From Chryseobacterium sp. StRB126 (GTDB taxonomy: Bacteria; Bacteroidota; Bacteroidia; Flavobacteriales; Weeksellaceae): a stretch of DNA of 64,000 nt. A model generated the notes under the pieces. That model worked only from the letters and a program-made list of their open reading frames with translations, searched no databases and was not told the DNA's origin. The stretch covers positions 186,001-250,000 of the forward strand of contig NZ_AP014624.1 in assembly GCF_000829375.1 (NCBI RefSeq), read 5' to 3'. Positions within the stretch are counted from its first letter, which is position 1, and every line of letters starts with the position of its first letter. The translations under genes and the position numbers were made by a program. Shown here one piece after another: positions 48,436 through 56,659 of the stretch.

Positions 48436-49377
48436 ATGAAAATTTCAGTAATTATTCCCGTTTATAATGCCGAAAAATATGTTTCTCAGGCGGTGGAATC
48501 TGCTCTGCAGTTTGATGAAGTTTGTGAAATCATTCTGGTGGAAGACAAATCGCCGGATCAAGCATTAAAGGTATGTAAACAGCTTGCCGAAAAATATGAC
48601 AGAGTAAAACTTTATCAACATCCGGATAAAGAAAATCATGGAGCAGGTCCCACAAGGAATTTGGGAATAGAAAAATCCAGTGGGGATTTTATTGCGTTCC
48701 TGGATGCAGATGATTATTTTCTTCCTAACAGATTTGATGCCGAAAAAGAACTTTTCAAAAGACCTGAAGTAGAAGGCGTGTATGGAGCGCTTGGTGTACA
48801 TTATTACACTGAAAAAGCAAAAGAACAATATTATTCTATATTTGAATACCGATTAACCACCGTATATAAAAAACATGAGCCTAAAGACGTTTTCCCAGGG
48901 CAAATCTATATGCTTGGAAGCTTTGGACTCTTTAGTATTGATGCATTAACAATCCGTAAAGATTCTTTAATGAAAAAAATGGATTTTTTATTTAAATCCA
49001 GTCTAAGACTGCATCAGGATACAGAATTTTTGTTCAGACTGTCTTATTATCTCAATCTCTACCCCGGCATTTTAGATAAAGCTATTGCAGTAAGAGGCGT
49101 ACACGAAGATAACAGAATTACACTGGTAGATTCTAAAAAGGTAAATCCAGCAACTACCCGTGTTCTATTATGGAAAGAAGTGGATGCCTGGGCTGAAAAC
49201 GAAGCTACACTTCCTGAGAATATAAAACTTCACATCAACAGAATGTACCGAAGTTTTCAGATTGCCAACTCTCCCAATTTAAAAAAATGGGGGATGATTC
49301 TGAAGTATCTTGTAACAGACTATAAAAGCATCCGGTCTGGGATTTATAACATTAATTTTAGGAATAACCTGTTCTAA
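48436..49377 (+). CDS. GT2 glycosyltransferase, tandem array copy B2
   Basis: This is the last of the four paralogues, 313 aa. It matches B1 over nearly the whole length (YGALGVHYYTEKAKEQYY, KHEPKDVFPGQIYMLG, LHQDTEFLFRLSYYLNLYPGILDKAIAVRGVHE). The metal-binding segment is DADDYFLPNRF. It is separated from B1 by 236 AT-rich bases with a hairpin. Its stop is 10 bases from the stop of the convergent SGNH gene, without a clear shared terminator. Confidence 0.9.
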   Translation: MKISVIIPVYNAEKYVSQAVESALQFDEVCEIILVEDKSPDQALKVCKQLAEKYDRVKLYQHPDKENHGAGPTRNLGIEKSSGDFIAFLDADDYFLPNRFDAEKELFKRPEVEGVYGALGVHYYTEKAKEQYYSIFEYRLTTVYKKHEPKDVFPGQIYMLGSFGLFSIDALTIRKDSLMKKMDFLFKSSLRLHQDTEFLFRLSYYLNLYPGILDKAIAVRGVHEDNRITLVDSKKVNPATTRVLLWKEVDAWAENEATLPENIKLHINRMYRSFQIANSPNLKKWGMILKYLVTDYKSIRSGIYNINFRNNLF

Positions 49378-49387
49378 TTTTACAACT

Positions 49388-50305
49388 CTATTGGCTTCTA
49401 CTCATTACAATAGAATCTGCAATCTGAGCAGTGAGTTTCTTACTGGATTCCTTATACATGTGATTTCCATCAGTATAATCGTAATCTGCATAATTTTTTG
49501 AAAAATCAAATACCTTAACATTCTGTTTATGGCCTATATCTTTCAATAATTTGCTGAAATGGGGATATTTTTTATTCTCAATTGTCGTAAGGCTTTTGGA
49601 TGTTGGTATACGAACAATATAAACAGAACCTTTTGTTCTTAAATAATTAATAATTTCATTAAAAGCTTTTAAACGAGCAGGCGACAGTTCTACCGCATTA
49701 GCCAGAATTTTATAATCCATTTCCTTTACACGGGTTCTTGCAGCTACAGAATCTGCATTCATATCTATGGTAATTTCCATCCAGCCATCGTCATGAAGAA
49801 AACTATTTGATCTTCCTGCCTCCGCTCTTTCGCTGTAAATTTTAAACCAGCTTCTCGTATAATGTTTCAAAAGATATTCATAATTGGGTGATCTGTCATA
49901 AAAATACATATCATTCAGAGGAGAATGTACTTCTGGAAAGTCCTTTTCGCTTTTAATGTTCTTATTCAATGAAAGATTCCATGGACCTACTGTTAAAATA
50001 AAAATACCATTTTTGGTTTCAGGATCTAATTTTCTTTTTAAGGCTTTAAAATAAACCTGACCATAGGGAGACTGCACAATATTCAAAGAAAAGTTATCAA
50101 AATTGGCAGAAAGCTTATTTTTTAAAATTCCCGGAACCACTCCCTGAGAGCCACGGGAATCTCCCAAGATGATATTCTGTGGTTTTTTAACCGCAAAATG
50201 CATATAGTTATCATCCGTATTGCCATCTGCATAAGATCCAAGAATTGCAAATACAATAAGTACTGCAACAAAATAAGGCACTATTTTAATTAAAAACTTC
50301 TTCAT
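49388..50305 (-). CDS. SGNH-hydrolase-fold protein, partner of an MBOAT acyltransferase
   Basis: This is a membrane-anchored protein with one N-terminal hydrophobic helix (about 5-22) and an exported domain resembling DltD/AlgX-type partners. Block I is LGDSRGSQG with Ser50, and block V is DGNH with Asp279 and His282. The chosen start is ATG 50305 (MKKFLIK, 305 aa), 1 base after the MBOAT stop; the longer frame to 50350 would overlap that gene. It probably receives or transfers the acyl group in the periplasm. The acceptor is unknown. It is paired with the MBOAT gene upstream. Confidence 0.8.
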   Translation of the reverse strand: MKKFLIKIVPYFVAVLIVFAILGSYADGNTDDNYMHFAVKKPQNIILGDSRGSQGVVPGILKNKLSANFDNFSLNIVQSPYGQVYFKALKRKLDPETKNGIFILTVGPWNLSLNKNIKSEKDFPEVHSPLNDMYFYDRSPNYEYLLKHYTRSWFKIYSERAEAGRSNSFLHDDGWMEITIDMNADSVAARTRVKEMDYKILANAVELSPARLKAFNEIINYLRTKGSVYIVRIPTSKSLTTIENKKYPHFSKLLKDIGHKQNVKVFDFSKNYADYDYTDGNHMYKESSKKLTAQIADSIVMSRSQ

Positions 50306-50306
50306 G

Positions 50307-51740
50307 CTAAAACTGAAAATAAATAAATTCATTATTCCCGAAATTGGCATAACGGAGAATGATATAAATAACGATCAAATAGGAAATACGCCTTATCCAG
50401 GGTTGGAATCTTTTAATTTCCAATCCGTGGAACTTTTCTCTGTTGAGCCATTCCACAATCATCATAAACCCGATCAAAGCCAATACTTTTACTGGTAATG
50501 GATGGGGAATAGAAAGCAATTCGCGGCTAAAAATCCTACCGATATAGTGAATCGCCTGACTTACAGATTCAGCTCTGAAAAATATCCATGCGATACAGGT
50601 AATCAGAAAAGTAATCAGAATTTGAACGCATTCCCTAAAGGATGGCAGAAACTTACCCTGAGCCGCGACTTCCATATTCTGACGGTTTTTATTCATAATA
50701 AGCAAAGGCATAAAGTACAAAGCATTGAGGCCACCCCAGATCATAAACGTCCAATTTGCCCCATGCCAGAACCCTGATACCAGGAAAATAATAAATGTGT
50801 TTCTGACTTTCATCAAAAGCCCGCCTTTACTTCCTCCCAATGGAATATACAGATAATCCCTGAACCATGAAGAAAGTGAAATATGCCATCTTCGCCAGAA
50901 TTCAGCAATATCTCTGGAGAAATAAGGAAACGCAAAGTTTTTCAGCAATTCTATTCCAAATAATCTTGAAACTCCCAATGCAATATCAGAGTATCCGGAG
51001 AAATCCCCGTAGATCTGAAAAGCAAATAAAACAGCACCTATCACAAGGGTTCCGGGACTTTCCGTTTGATAATTGTTAAAGATTTCATTCACCAGCGGTG
51101 CACAGTTATCTGCAATAACCATCTTTTTGAAAAAGCCCCACAGGATTTGCCGCATCCCATCTACTGCCTGCTCATAATTGAATATTCTCTCCCGCTGTAT
51201 CTGGGGCAAAAGATGGGTGGCTCTTTCTATTGGACCAGCCACAAGAAGAGGGAAATAACTTACAAAGACAGCATAGTCTGTGAAGCTTCTCTCAGCTTTT
51301 ATTCTTTTTTTATAGACATCAATTACATAAGACAGTCCGTGAAATGTGTAAAACGAAATTCCTACCGGAAGTATAATACTAAGCAACCAAACGTTGACCT
51401 TGAAGCCGAAACCATCAAGAAGGTCTGCAAAACTCTCTACAAAGAAATTATAATATTTGAAGAAACCTAGGAAACCAAGGTTAATAACAATACTCAGAGT
51501 AAGCCAGAATTTAGCTTCCCGATTCGTCTTACTGTTCTCTATTTTAATTCCTGAAACATAATCTAGGCCAATGGAAAACATGAGTAAAAAAAGGAATCTC
51601 CAATCCCAACAGGCATAAAAGTAGAAACTCGCCAATAGCAGCAACCTGTTCTGTTCCTGAAATTTTCTGTTGAAAATAAACCAATAGAGACAAAATACTA
51701 TTGGTAAAAAAATAAGAAATCCTATTGAATTGAATAACAT
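50307..51740 (-). CDS. MBOAT-family O-acyltransferase (AlgI-like)
   Basis: This multi-pass inner-membrane acyltransferase of 477 aa moves acyl groups across the membrane onto a glycan or lipid. Family signatures are PVGISFYTFHGLSYVIDVY, GPIERATHLLPQ, FWRRWHISLSSW (His286) and SGFWHGANW (His326, the invariant histidine). It lies 1 base upstream of an SGNH gene, the usual DltB/DltD or AlgI/AlgX-type pairing. A 47-codon open frame lies 9 bases upstream. The acyl donor could be the carrier protein encoded at 54498, but no such link is shown. Confidence 0.93.
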   Translation of the reverse strand: MLFNSIGFLIFLPIVFCLYWFIFNRKFQEQNRLLLLASFYFYACWDWRFLFLLMFSIGLDYVSGIKIENSKTNREAKFWLTLSIVINLGFLGFFKYYNFFVESFADLLDGFGFKVNVWLLSIILPVGISFYTFHGLSYVIDVYKKRIKAERSFTDYAVFVSYFPLLVAGPIERATHLLPQIQRERIFNYEQAVDGMRQILWGFFKKMVIADNCAPLVNEIFNNYQTESPGTLVIGAVLFAFQIYGDFSGYSDIALGVSRLFGIELLKNFAFPYFSRDIAEFWRRWHISLSSWFRDYLYIPLGGSKGGLLMKVRNTFIIFLVSGFWHGANWTFMIWGGLNALYFMPLLIMNKNRQNMEVAAQGKFLPSFRECVQILITFLITCIAWIFFRAESVSQAIHYIGRIFSRELLSIPHPLPVKVLALIGFMMIVEWLNREKFHGLEIKRFQPWIRRISYLIVIYIILRYANFGNNEFIYFQF

Positions 51741-51749
51741 CGTGTGTTT

Positions 51750-51893
51750 TTAGAAGTTAATGATGGTTATATTTCCCTGTTTCTTTATAACTTCTGCTTC
51801 AATATTATATTTGTTATAAACCGATATAGATACAGAGTTCTTTCCTGAGAAAATCCTCTTTATTTTTAGTGGAACATTTGTTATTTCAATCAT
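51750..51893 (-). CDS. Possible small protein, 47 aa
   Basis: An ATG-initiated frame of 47 codons ends 9 bases before the MBOAT start. The residues are MIEITNVPLKIKRIFSGKNS followed by a beta-rich, Ile/Val/Asn-rich tail. It has no signal peptide, membrane segment or known domain. Spacing like the rest of the operon favours a real gene, but the size is small enough for chance. The rest of the 316-base gap (51894-52056) is AT-rich with nothing else recognised. Confidence 0.4.
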   Translation of the reverse strand: MIEITNVPLKIKRIFSGKNSVSISVYNKYNIEAEVIKKQGNITIINF

Positions 51894-52056
51894 GGTGAGT
51901 GCTTTGGATTACATTTTTTGTTTTTATTTTAATTTTTCTGGACATTCCAAGAAATAAAAGCAAGGATTTAAGTTAATAAATTTACAATTCTTTTAACGAA
52001 AACTCTACATATTCTGTTTTTTCAATATTAAAAGGAATCCCAGAAAATATTTACTA

Positions 52057-52995
52057 TCAATGTGATAAAATATCTCTGGCTACTACTGCTGAAAATGCTT
52101 CAACTGATTTTTCATCCAAATGAACCTCATCCAACCATTGATACTGATTCTCCAATATATTGTAATTGATATAGGAAACCTTTGTTTTAGAAGCAACAGC
52201 CTTCATACGATTATCAAAATCCGGAAACGCTTTATTTTCTATTGAGTAAGGTTCTTTATTGATAGGCATTCTTACTATAATCACCTTCCCATGGTTACTA
52301 AGAAACTCAATTGTCTTTTCAAGATATAGAATTCTGTTTTCAGATACCTTTAAACCATCTACCCTTTCCTGGAATAACCTCATATTTTTTTTGTTAGACA
52401 TCTTCTGTTTTTCCGGAGCAGTCTTTTTTATAATTTTCAGATAATATCTTCCATTATCCAAAATAACAGGTACTCCAACTATGTTTTTAGGAAGTATTAT
52501 TTTTTTGTTAAGCTCATGGGTAATCGAAGGTTCATAGCTTTCAAATAAATATTCAATATTGGGGTTTATAGCAACCCTTGAAGTCTTTGCAACACTTTTA
52601 TCATTTTCAATATAAAATTCCGGGCTATCCGGTTTCTTTTTATCTATCATTAAAGCTGTTGGCTCTACAGTAACAATAAAAACCCCATCCTTGGTGTCCG
52701 GTTTTATTTTTTTCTCAATAGACTCCAGATATTTAGGGCCATAGGGGGAATGTGCCCAAGTAAAGGAATAATTATACATCCCTGTATTTGGGAATTTTTG
52801 ATGTAGTATATTGTCAATAATAGCAGGATCCATCAATGCAGCCCTGGAACTTCCCAATATAAAAGAGTTCTGTTGAGGAGATGTAAATCTTCTATAAAAA
52901 TCATCCGAATTTTTTGCTAAAAAAAAGATAGCATATCCTAATACCAATAAAGGCAGTACAGAAAATAGCATCAATTTTAAAAGTGATCTTTTCAT
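52057..52995 (-). CDS. SGNH-hydrolase-fold protein, second MBOAT partner
   Basis: This 312-aa protein has an N-terminal hydrophobic anchor (about 7-27) and an SGNH-like exported domain. The nucleophile motif is ILGSSRA with Ser50, and the C-terminal catalytic pair is LDEVH with Asp289 and His292. It is similar in layout to the 49388 protein (also SPYGP/SPYGQ, then a conserved VTVEP/VTVGP string), so the two are paralogues. It follows its MBOAT gene after 55 bases. The likely role is periplasmic acyl transfer to the exported glycan. Confidence 0.8.
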   Translation of the reverse strand: MKRSLLKLMLFSVLPLLVLGYAIFFLAKNSDDFYRRFTSPQQNSFILGSSRAALMDPAIIDNILHQKFPNTGMYNYSFTWAHSPYGPKYLESIEKKIKPDTKDGVFIVTVEPTALMIDKKKPDSPEFYIENDKSVAKTSRVAINPNIEYLFESYEPSITHELNKKIILPKNIVGVPVILDNGRYYLKIIKKTAPEKQKMSNKKNMRLFQERVDGLKVSENRILYLEKTIEFLSNHGKVIIVRMPINKEPYSIENKAFPDFDNRMKAVASKTKVSYINYNILENQYQWLDEVHLDEKSVEAFSAVVARDILSH

Positions 52996-53050
52996 AATTC
53001 AAATTATACTTGAGCTTGCTGAATTTTGTCTATAGTTTTTTGATAGCATA

Positions 53051-54487
53051 TTAAAACATAGCATATATAAACCCTTTAGGAGCAATATAAAACAGAAAGA
53101 CCAAAAACACCAGAACATAATAAAAGCCCCATCGCAAAACAATATTTTTCTCTACAAGAATTTCCTTAATAGCATATTCTTTATCCCGATTCCCCCACTC
53201 TAGCAATAACATAAATAAAGTGACTATTATAATTTCTTTCTGGATTGGGAAATTAGGTAACTGGAAAAATGATAATGAAAAAATTCCCTGATAATATTTC
53301 GTAGCCATTTCCATATCTTTTGAAAAGAAAAGGATCATCAATAAAGCGAAAAGAATAAATGTTACAGGAATGTTCTTCATTTCCTCCTTTGTTGGAATGA
53401 AGTTGTTAGATGCCTTAATCTTTTTATTCATTTTCCCATTCAGAATCAATGGAATAAACATAATACCACTTACCAATCCATGAACAATATAATGCCATTC
53501 GGCGCCATGCCATAAACCTACCACCAAAAAGTTAATGATAATGGCCATAATCAACCCATACTTATCATAATCCCTGAAGTGAATAGATAGGGGGGTAAAA
53601 ACATACTCAGTAAGCCACGAGGTTAAAGAAATATGCCACCTTCTCCAGTAGTCGGCAACATTCTGTGCAAACAACGGATAATTAAAGTTCGGCTGAATTT
53701 TAATACCCAGCAGCTTAGAAAGACCTATAGCCATATCTGTATACCCTGAGAAATCTGAATATAACTGGATAAAGTACAATACGGCTCCGATAAATAAAGC
53801 GCTTCCATTTAAAGTATGATAGGACTCAAAGAGCTGAGAAGTAATCCCCGCAATATTATCTGCTACCACCAATTTTTTGAAAAGACCCCATAAAATTTGC
53901 TTTAATCCGTCTGTAAATTGAGATGAAGAAAATTCTCTTTTTATTTTTAGATTTTTCAAAAACGGTGTGGCTCTGTCAATGGGTCCAGCAATAATACATG
54001 GAAAAAAGGCAATAAAAACAGCATAATCCAGCAGAGATGGAATTTCCTTCAATTTATTATTCCTGATATCCAATAAATAGCTTATCATTCTGAACGAATA
54101 GAAACTGATTCCTATCGGGAAAATAATCTTCAGCAACCCTAATTGATCCTTCACTCCAAAAAGATGCAGAAAATCATTAAAATTCTCAATGAAGAAATTA
54201 AAATACTTAAAATACAGAAGCTGAATCAGAACAATAAAAACACCCGATCTTAGCCACAATACCTTAGATTTCTCCTTTTGAGCAGATTTTATTTTATTCC
54301 CAATAAAATAAGTAACCCCTGTAGTAGCAACCAGCAATGATAAAAATTCCCAGCTCCAGCTGCTGTAAAAGACATAGCTTCCTATGAGCAGAATTATATT
54401 TTGAATCTTAGAGGTTTTTCCACAGAGATAATAAATAAAATAGAGCGCAATAAAGAAAAATATAAAACTGTATGAATTAAGCAGCAT
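53051..54487 (-). CDS. MBOAT-family O-acyltransferase, second copy
   Basis: This membrane acyltransferase of 478 aa is a paralogue of the 50307 gene. It contains IGISFYSFRMISYLLDI, AGPIDRATPFLKNL, YWRRWHISLTSW (His285) and GLWHGAEW (His327). It lies 10 bases downstream of an acyl carrier protein gene and that in turn follows the FkbH-like gene. The arrangement suggests that its donor is the group loaded on this carrier. It is the third gene of a four-gene unit running from 56477 to 52057. Confidence 0.93.
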   Translation of the reverse strand: MLLNSYSFIFFFIALYFIYYLCGKTSKIQNIILLIGSYVFYSSWSWEFLSLLVATTGVTYFIGNKIKSAQKEKSKVLWLRSGVFIVLIQLLYFKYFNFFIENFNDFLHLFGVKDQLGLLKIIFPIGISFYSFRMISYLLDIRNNKLKEIPSLLDYAVFIAFFPCIIAGPIDRATPFLKNLKIKREFSSSQFTDGLKQILWGLFKKLVVADNIAGITSQLFESYHTLNGSALFIGAVLYFIQLYSDFSGYTDMAIGLSKLLGIKIQPNFNYPLFAQNVADYWRRWHISLTSWLTEYVFTPLSIHFRDYDKYGLIMAIIINFLVVGLWHGAEWHYIVHGLVSGIMFIPLILNGKMNKKIKASNNFIPTKEEMKNIPVTFILFALLMILFFSKDMEMATKYYQGIFSLSFFQLPNFPIQKEIIIVTLFMLLLEWGNRDKEYAIKEILVEKNIVLRWGFYYVLVFLVFLFYIAPKGFIYAMF

Positions 54488-54497
54488 TCAATCTATC

Positions 54498-54734
54498 TTA
54501 TTTTGAAGTTATAGAGTCTATCATTTCTCCTACATCATTCCAGCTTCTAATTTCCGATGAAGTAAAACGTATTCCAAAGGCTTTTTCTACAGCTACAATT
54601 AACTGAATATGAGAAAGCGAATCCCATTCTTCAACATCTTCCGCTGTGGTTTCAGGAGTCAGTACAATTTCATCATTATCCAGCTCTTCACGAAAAATAC
54701 CGGTCAGTTTACTTAAAATTTCATCTTTATTCAT
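54498..54734 (-). CDS. Acyl carrier protein, dedicated
   Basis: This is a 78-aa carrier protein. The 4-phosphopantetheine attachment is Ser39 in EEWDSLSHIQ. Here DSLS replaces the DSLD of typical fatty-acid carrier proteins, as often in FkbH-associated carriers. It lies 15 bases after the FkbH-like gene and 10 before an MBOAT gene, so it most likely carries the group made by the FkbH protein rather than serving fatty-acid synthesis. Confidence 0.92.
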   Translation of the reverse strand: MNKDEILSKLTGIFREELDNDEIVLTPETTAEDVEEWDSLSHIQLIVAVEKAFGIRFTSSEIRSWNDVGEMIDSITSK

Positions 54735-54749
54735 AATGTTTCAATGTGT

Positions 54750-56477
54750 TTATAACTTGTTATTAATATATACGTTTTTATATGTGTAATCATCTACGGC
54801 TAATATCCATCTTTCATCCTGCATGGTAAACCCAAGTCTCTCATAATGATCTGCAACCATTTGATTTTTAGCAGTAGGAATATATTCTCCTACTACATAT
54901 TTATAGCCGTTATTTCTGGCGGTTTCTACAATGGTATTCAGGGTGAAATCTTCCATTCCTCTTTTCAGGACACGGCAGCTCATCAGCCATGTATCAATGA
55001 AAAGAGTTTCAGGATCTCTCCTTTCCATAACAACAACGCAGATAAGCCCATTATCCCCATATTTATCTTCTAATGTAAAGGACATGGTAAAGTGATTTTC
55101 GGATTTTATTAAATGGTCTACATCCTGCTCTGTATATCTTATTGTTCTCAGATTAAATTGATTGGAACGCTGCGTGAGCTGAGAAACTCTTGGCTTTGAA
55201 AAATTGTTGAAAGACTGAACATCAGAAACCATATTCATGCTTTCAAGAAAATCTTCCACATTGGTAAAACTTTCCAAAGCAATGGCACGCTGTGCTTCAA
55301 CCTGATATTGTTTGGTTCTTTCGGTATCATTCTCAGAAAAACTTGCAGTCTCAAAAAGATTTAAGCTGTATAAATATTCCAGATATTCGGCTGGATCTTC
55401 TGGAAGTTCCGGCACACAGACTTCAGGAAGATTTTCTCTCACAATGTTTCTTTCAAACGGATTATCATCCAGAAAAACCATGGAATCAAATCCTATATTT
55501 AAAATCTGCTGGATTTTTCTGATATTATCTGCTTTATTCTCCCAGTTAGCAACAAATACCGCTATATCGTCCAACTTAAGAACCATATCCGGATGTTTTT
55601 CAAAAGGTTCTTTTGCTTTATCTTCATCATTCTTACTGCAAACAGCCAGAATAATCCCTCTTTTTTGAAGGGCTTTTACCCAATATTGAAACTCTGTAAA
55701 TGCTTTTCCGATTCCCAGGCTTCCGATTTGAATTTTTTCAAGACCATCATCACCAATAATTCCTCCCCAGGTTGTATTATCAAGATCCAAAATAAGGCAT
55801 TTCTTAAATTTCCCTTCCAAAGAAGAGATGATACTTACCATATGATGAGCAATAATAGGGAGTGCATCTAAAGAAAGAACCATTTCCGTATTGATATAAA
55901 TATTGGGAGAAAACATAAAATCCCGACCCCATTTATCTTGAATGGAAAGCAAATCAGCAATAAAAAAATTATCATTCTTAATGGCTAATTCTGCCGAAAG
56001 AAGATAGTTCAGTTTATTTTGCTGAAAAACAAAGGAAGATTCTACTTTATTTGAAAAATTTCCAAAAACATGGTTGTTAATGCCTGGAAAATTACAATAG
56101 ATGACTCTGCTTTTTGTCCTGTTTTGGATGGTACGATAAAGTTCATCAATATAATTGATCTTATTTTCAGCAAAAACAGACTGTGAGTGGTACGATTTAT
56201 AGTATTGTCCCAACAATTTGTGAGAGGATTCAAAAATAATAGTATAATCTGCATTAAACTCGTAGTATTCCGAGGAAGGATCCAGAATCTGACGGGATAT
56301 CTGTCCAAAATCGGCTTCAAAAATTTCAAGATTAATCCCTTCAGAAATAGCTGTTCCTTTTAAAGCAACATTCAAAAGCTGAGTGGCAGTATCTCCTAGT
56401 AAGGCAACTTTTACGTTCTTTAATCCCTCAGAATCTTTGCGAAGTTCTTTTTTAAGCTCCGAAAATGTTTTATACAT
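54750..56477 (-). CDS. FkbH-like HAD-IIIC protein
   Basis: This is a 575-aa three-part protein. The N-terminal domain (1-215) is SGNH-like in outline (VALLGDTATQLL, with Thr where the nucleophile would be). A HAD-IIIC domain follows (225-360) with LDLDNTTWGG (Asp231, Asp233) and FLDDNPFERNIVRE. The C-terminal part (395-575) resembles a GNAT-like domain. FkbH proteins load a glyceryl unit from 1,3-bisphosphoglycerate onto a carrier protein and remove its phosphate. Here the carrier is encoded next. The product, glyceryl-ACP, is an inference from the family. Confidence 0.9.
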   Translation of the reverse strand: MYKTFSELKKELRKDSEGLKNVKVALLGDTATQLLNVALKGTAISEGINLEIFEADFGQISRQILDPSSEYYEFNADYTIIFESSHKLLGQYYKSYHSQSVFAENKINYIDELYRTIQNRTKSRVIYCNFPGINNHVFGNFSNKVESSFVFQQNKLNYLLSAELAIKNDNFFIADLLSIQDKWGRDFMFSPNIYINTEMVLSLDALPIIAHHMVSIISSLEGKFKKCLILDLDNTTWGGIIGDDGLEKIQIGSLGIGKAFTEFQYWVKALQKRGIILAVCSKNDEDKAKEPFEKHPDMVLKLDDIAVFVANWENKADNIRKIQQILNIGFDSMVFLDDNPFERNIVRENLPEVCVPELPEDPAEYLEYLYSLNLFETASFSENDTERTKQYQVEAQRAIALESFTNVEDFLESMNMVSDVQSFNNFSKPRVSQLTQRSNQFNLRTIRYTEQDVDHLIKSENHFTMSFTLEDKYGDNGLICVVVMERRDPETLFIDTWLMSCRVLKRGMEDFTLNTIVETARNNGYKYVVGEYIPTAKNQMVADHYERLGFTMQDERWILAVDDYTYKNVYINNKL

Positions 56478-56488
56478 ATACTTTTTTA

Positions 56489-56611
56489 TTAAAACATCAA
56501 TGGATACTCTACCAGTGCAGTTAGCACCTTTTTATTATTTTTTTTGCAGATGGATTGCAATATCAGATTTTCATCTGGAATATAGATATCGGGAACTTTT
56601 CTCATTTCCAT
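56489..56611 (-). CDS. Possible small protein, 40 aa
   Basis: An ATG-initiated frame of 40 codons (MEMRKVPDIYIPDENL, then a Lys/Asn-rich stretch) ends 11 bases before the FkbH-like gene. It lies directly downstream of a good promoter match (56630-56659), so it would be the first translated frame of the operon. It has no known domain or signal. It may be a real small protein, a translated leader, or chance. Confidence 0.4.
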   Translation of the reverse strand: MEMRKVPDIYIPDENLILQSICKKNNKKVLTALVEYPLMF

Positions 56612-56629
56612 AATTGTGTTGCTTTGTTA

Positions 56630-56659
56630 CAAAAATAAAGATTTTTATCTGATCTTCAA
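56630..56659 (-). promoter_or_regulatory. Bacteroidota-type promoter of the FkbH-ACP-MBOAT-SGNH operon
   Basis: On the minus strand TTG (56657-56659) lies 19 bases from TATTTTTG (56630-56637), an exact TAnnTTTG match. The -33 element is inside the 3-prime end of the upstream acyltransferase gene. Transcription would start near 56624, 13 bases before the small frame. Confidence 0.6.

Noticed and set aside
50306..50350. Upstream start for the SGNH protein at 50350
   Set aside because: It would overlap the MBOAT gene by 44 bases and place 15 extra residues before a typical signal anchor; ATG 50305 follows the MBOAT stop by one base.
51066..51470. Plus-strand frame of 134 codons opposite the first MBOAT gene
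   Set aside because: It has no domain and is antisense to a clear membrane acyltransferase.
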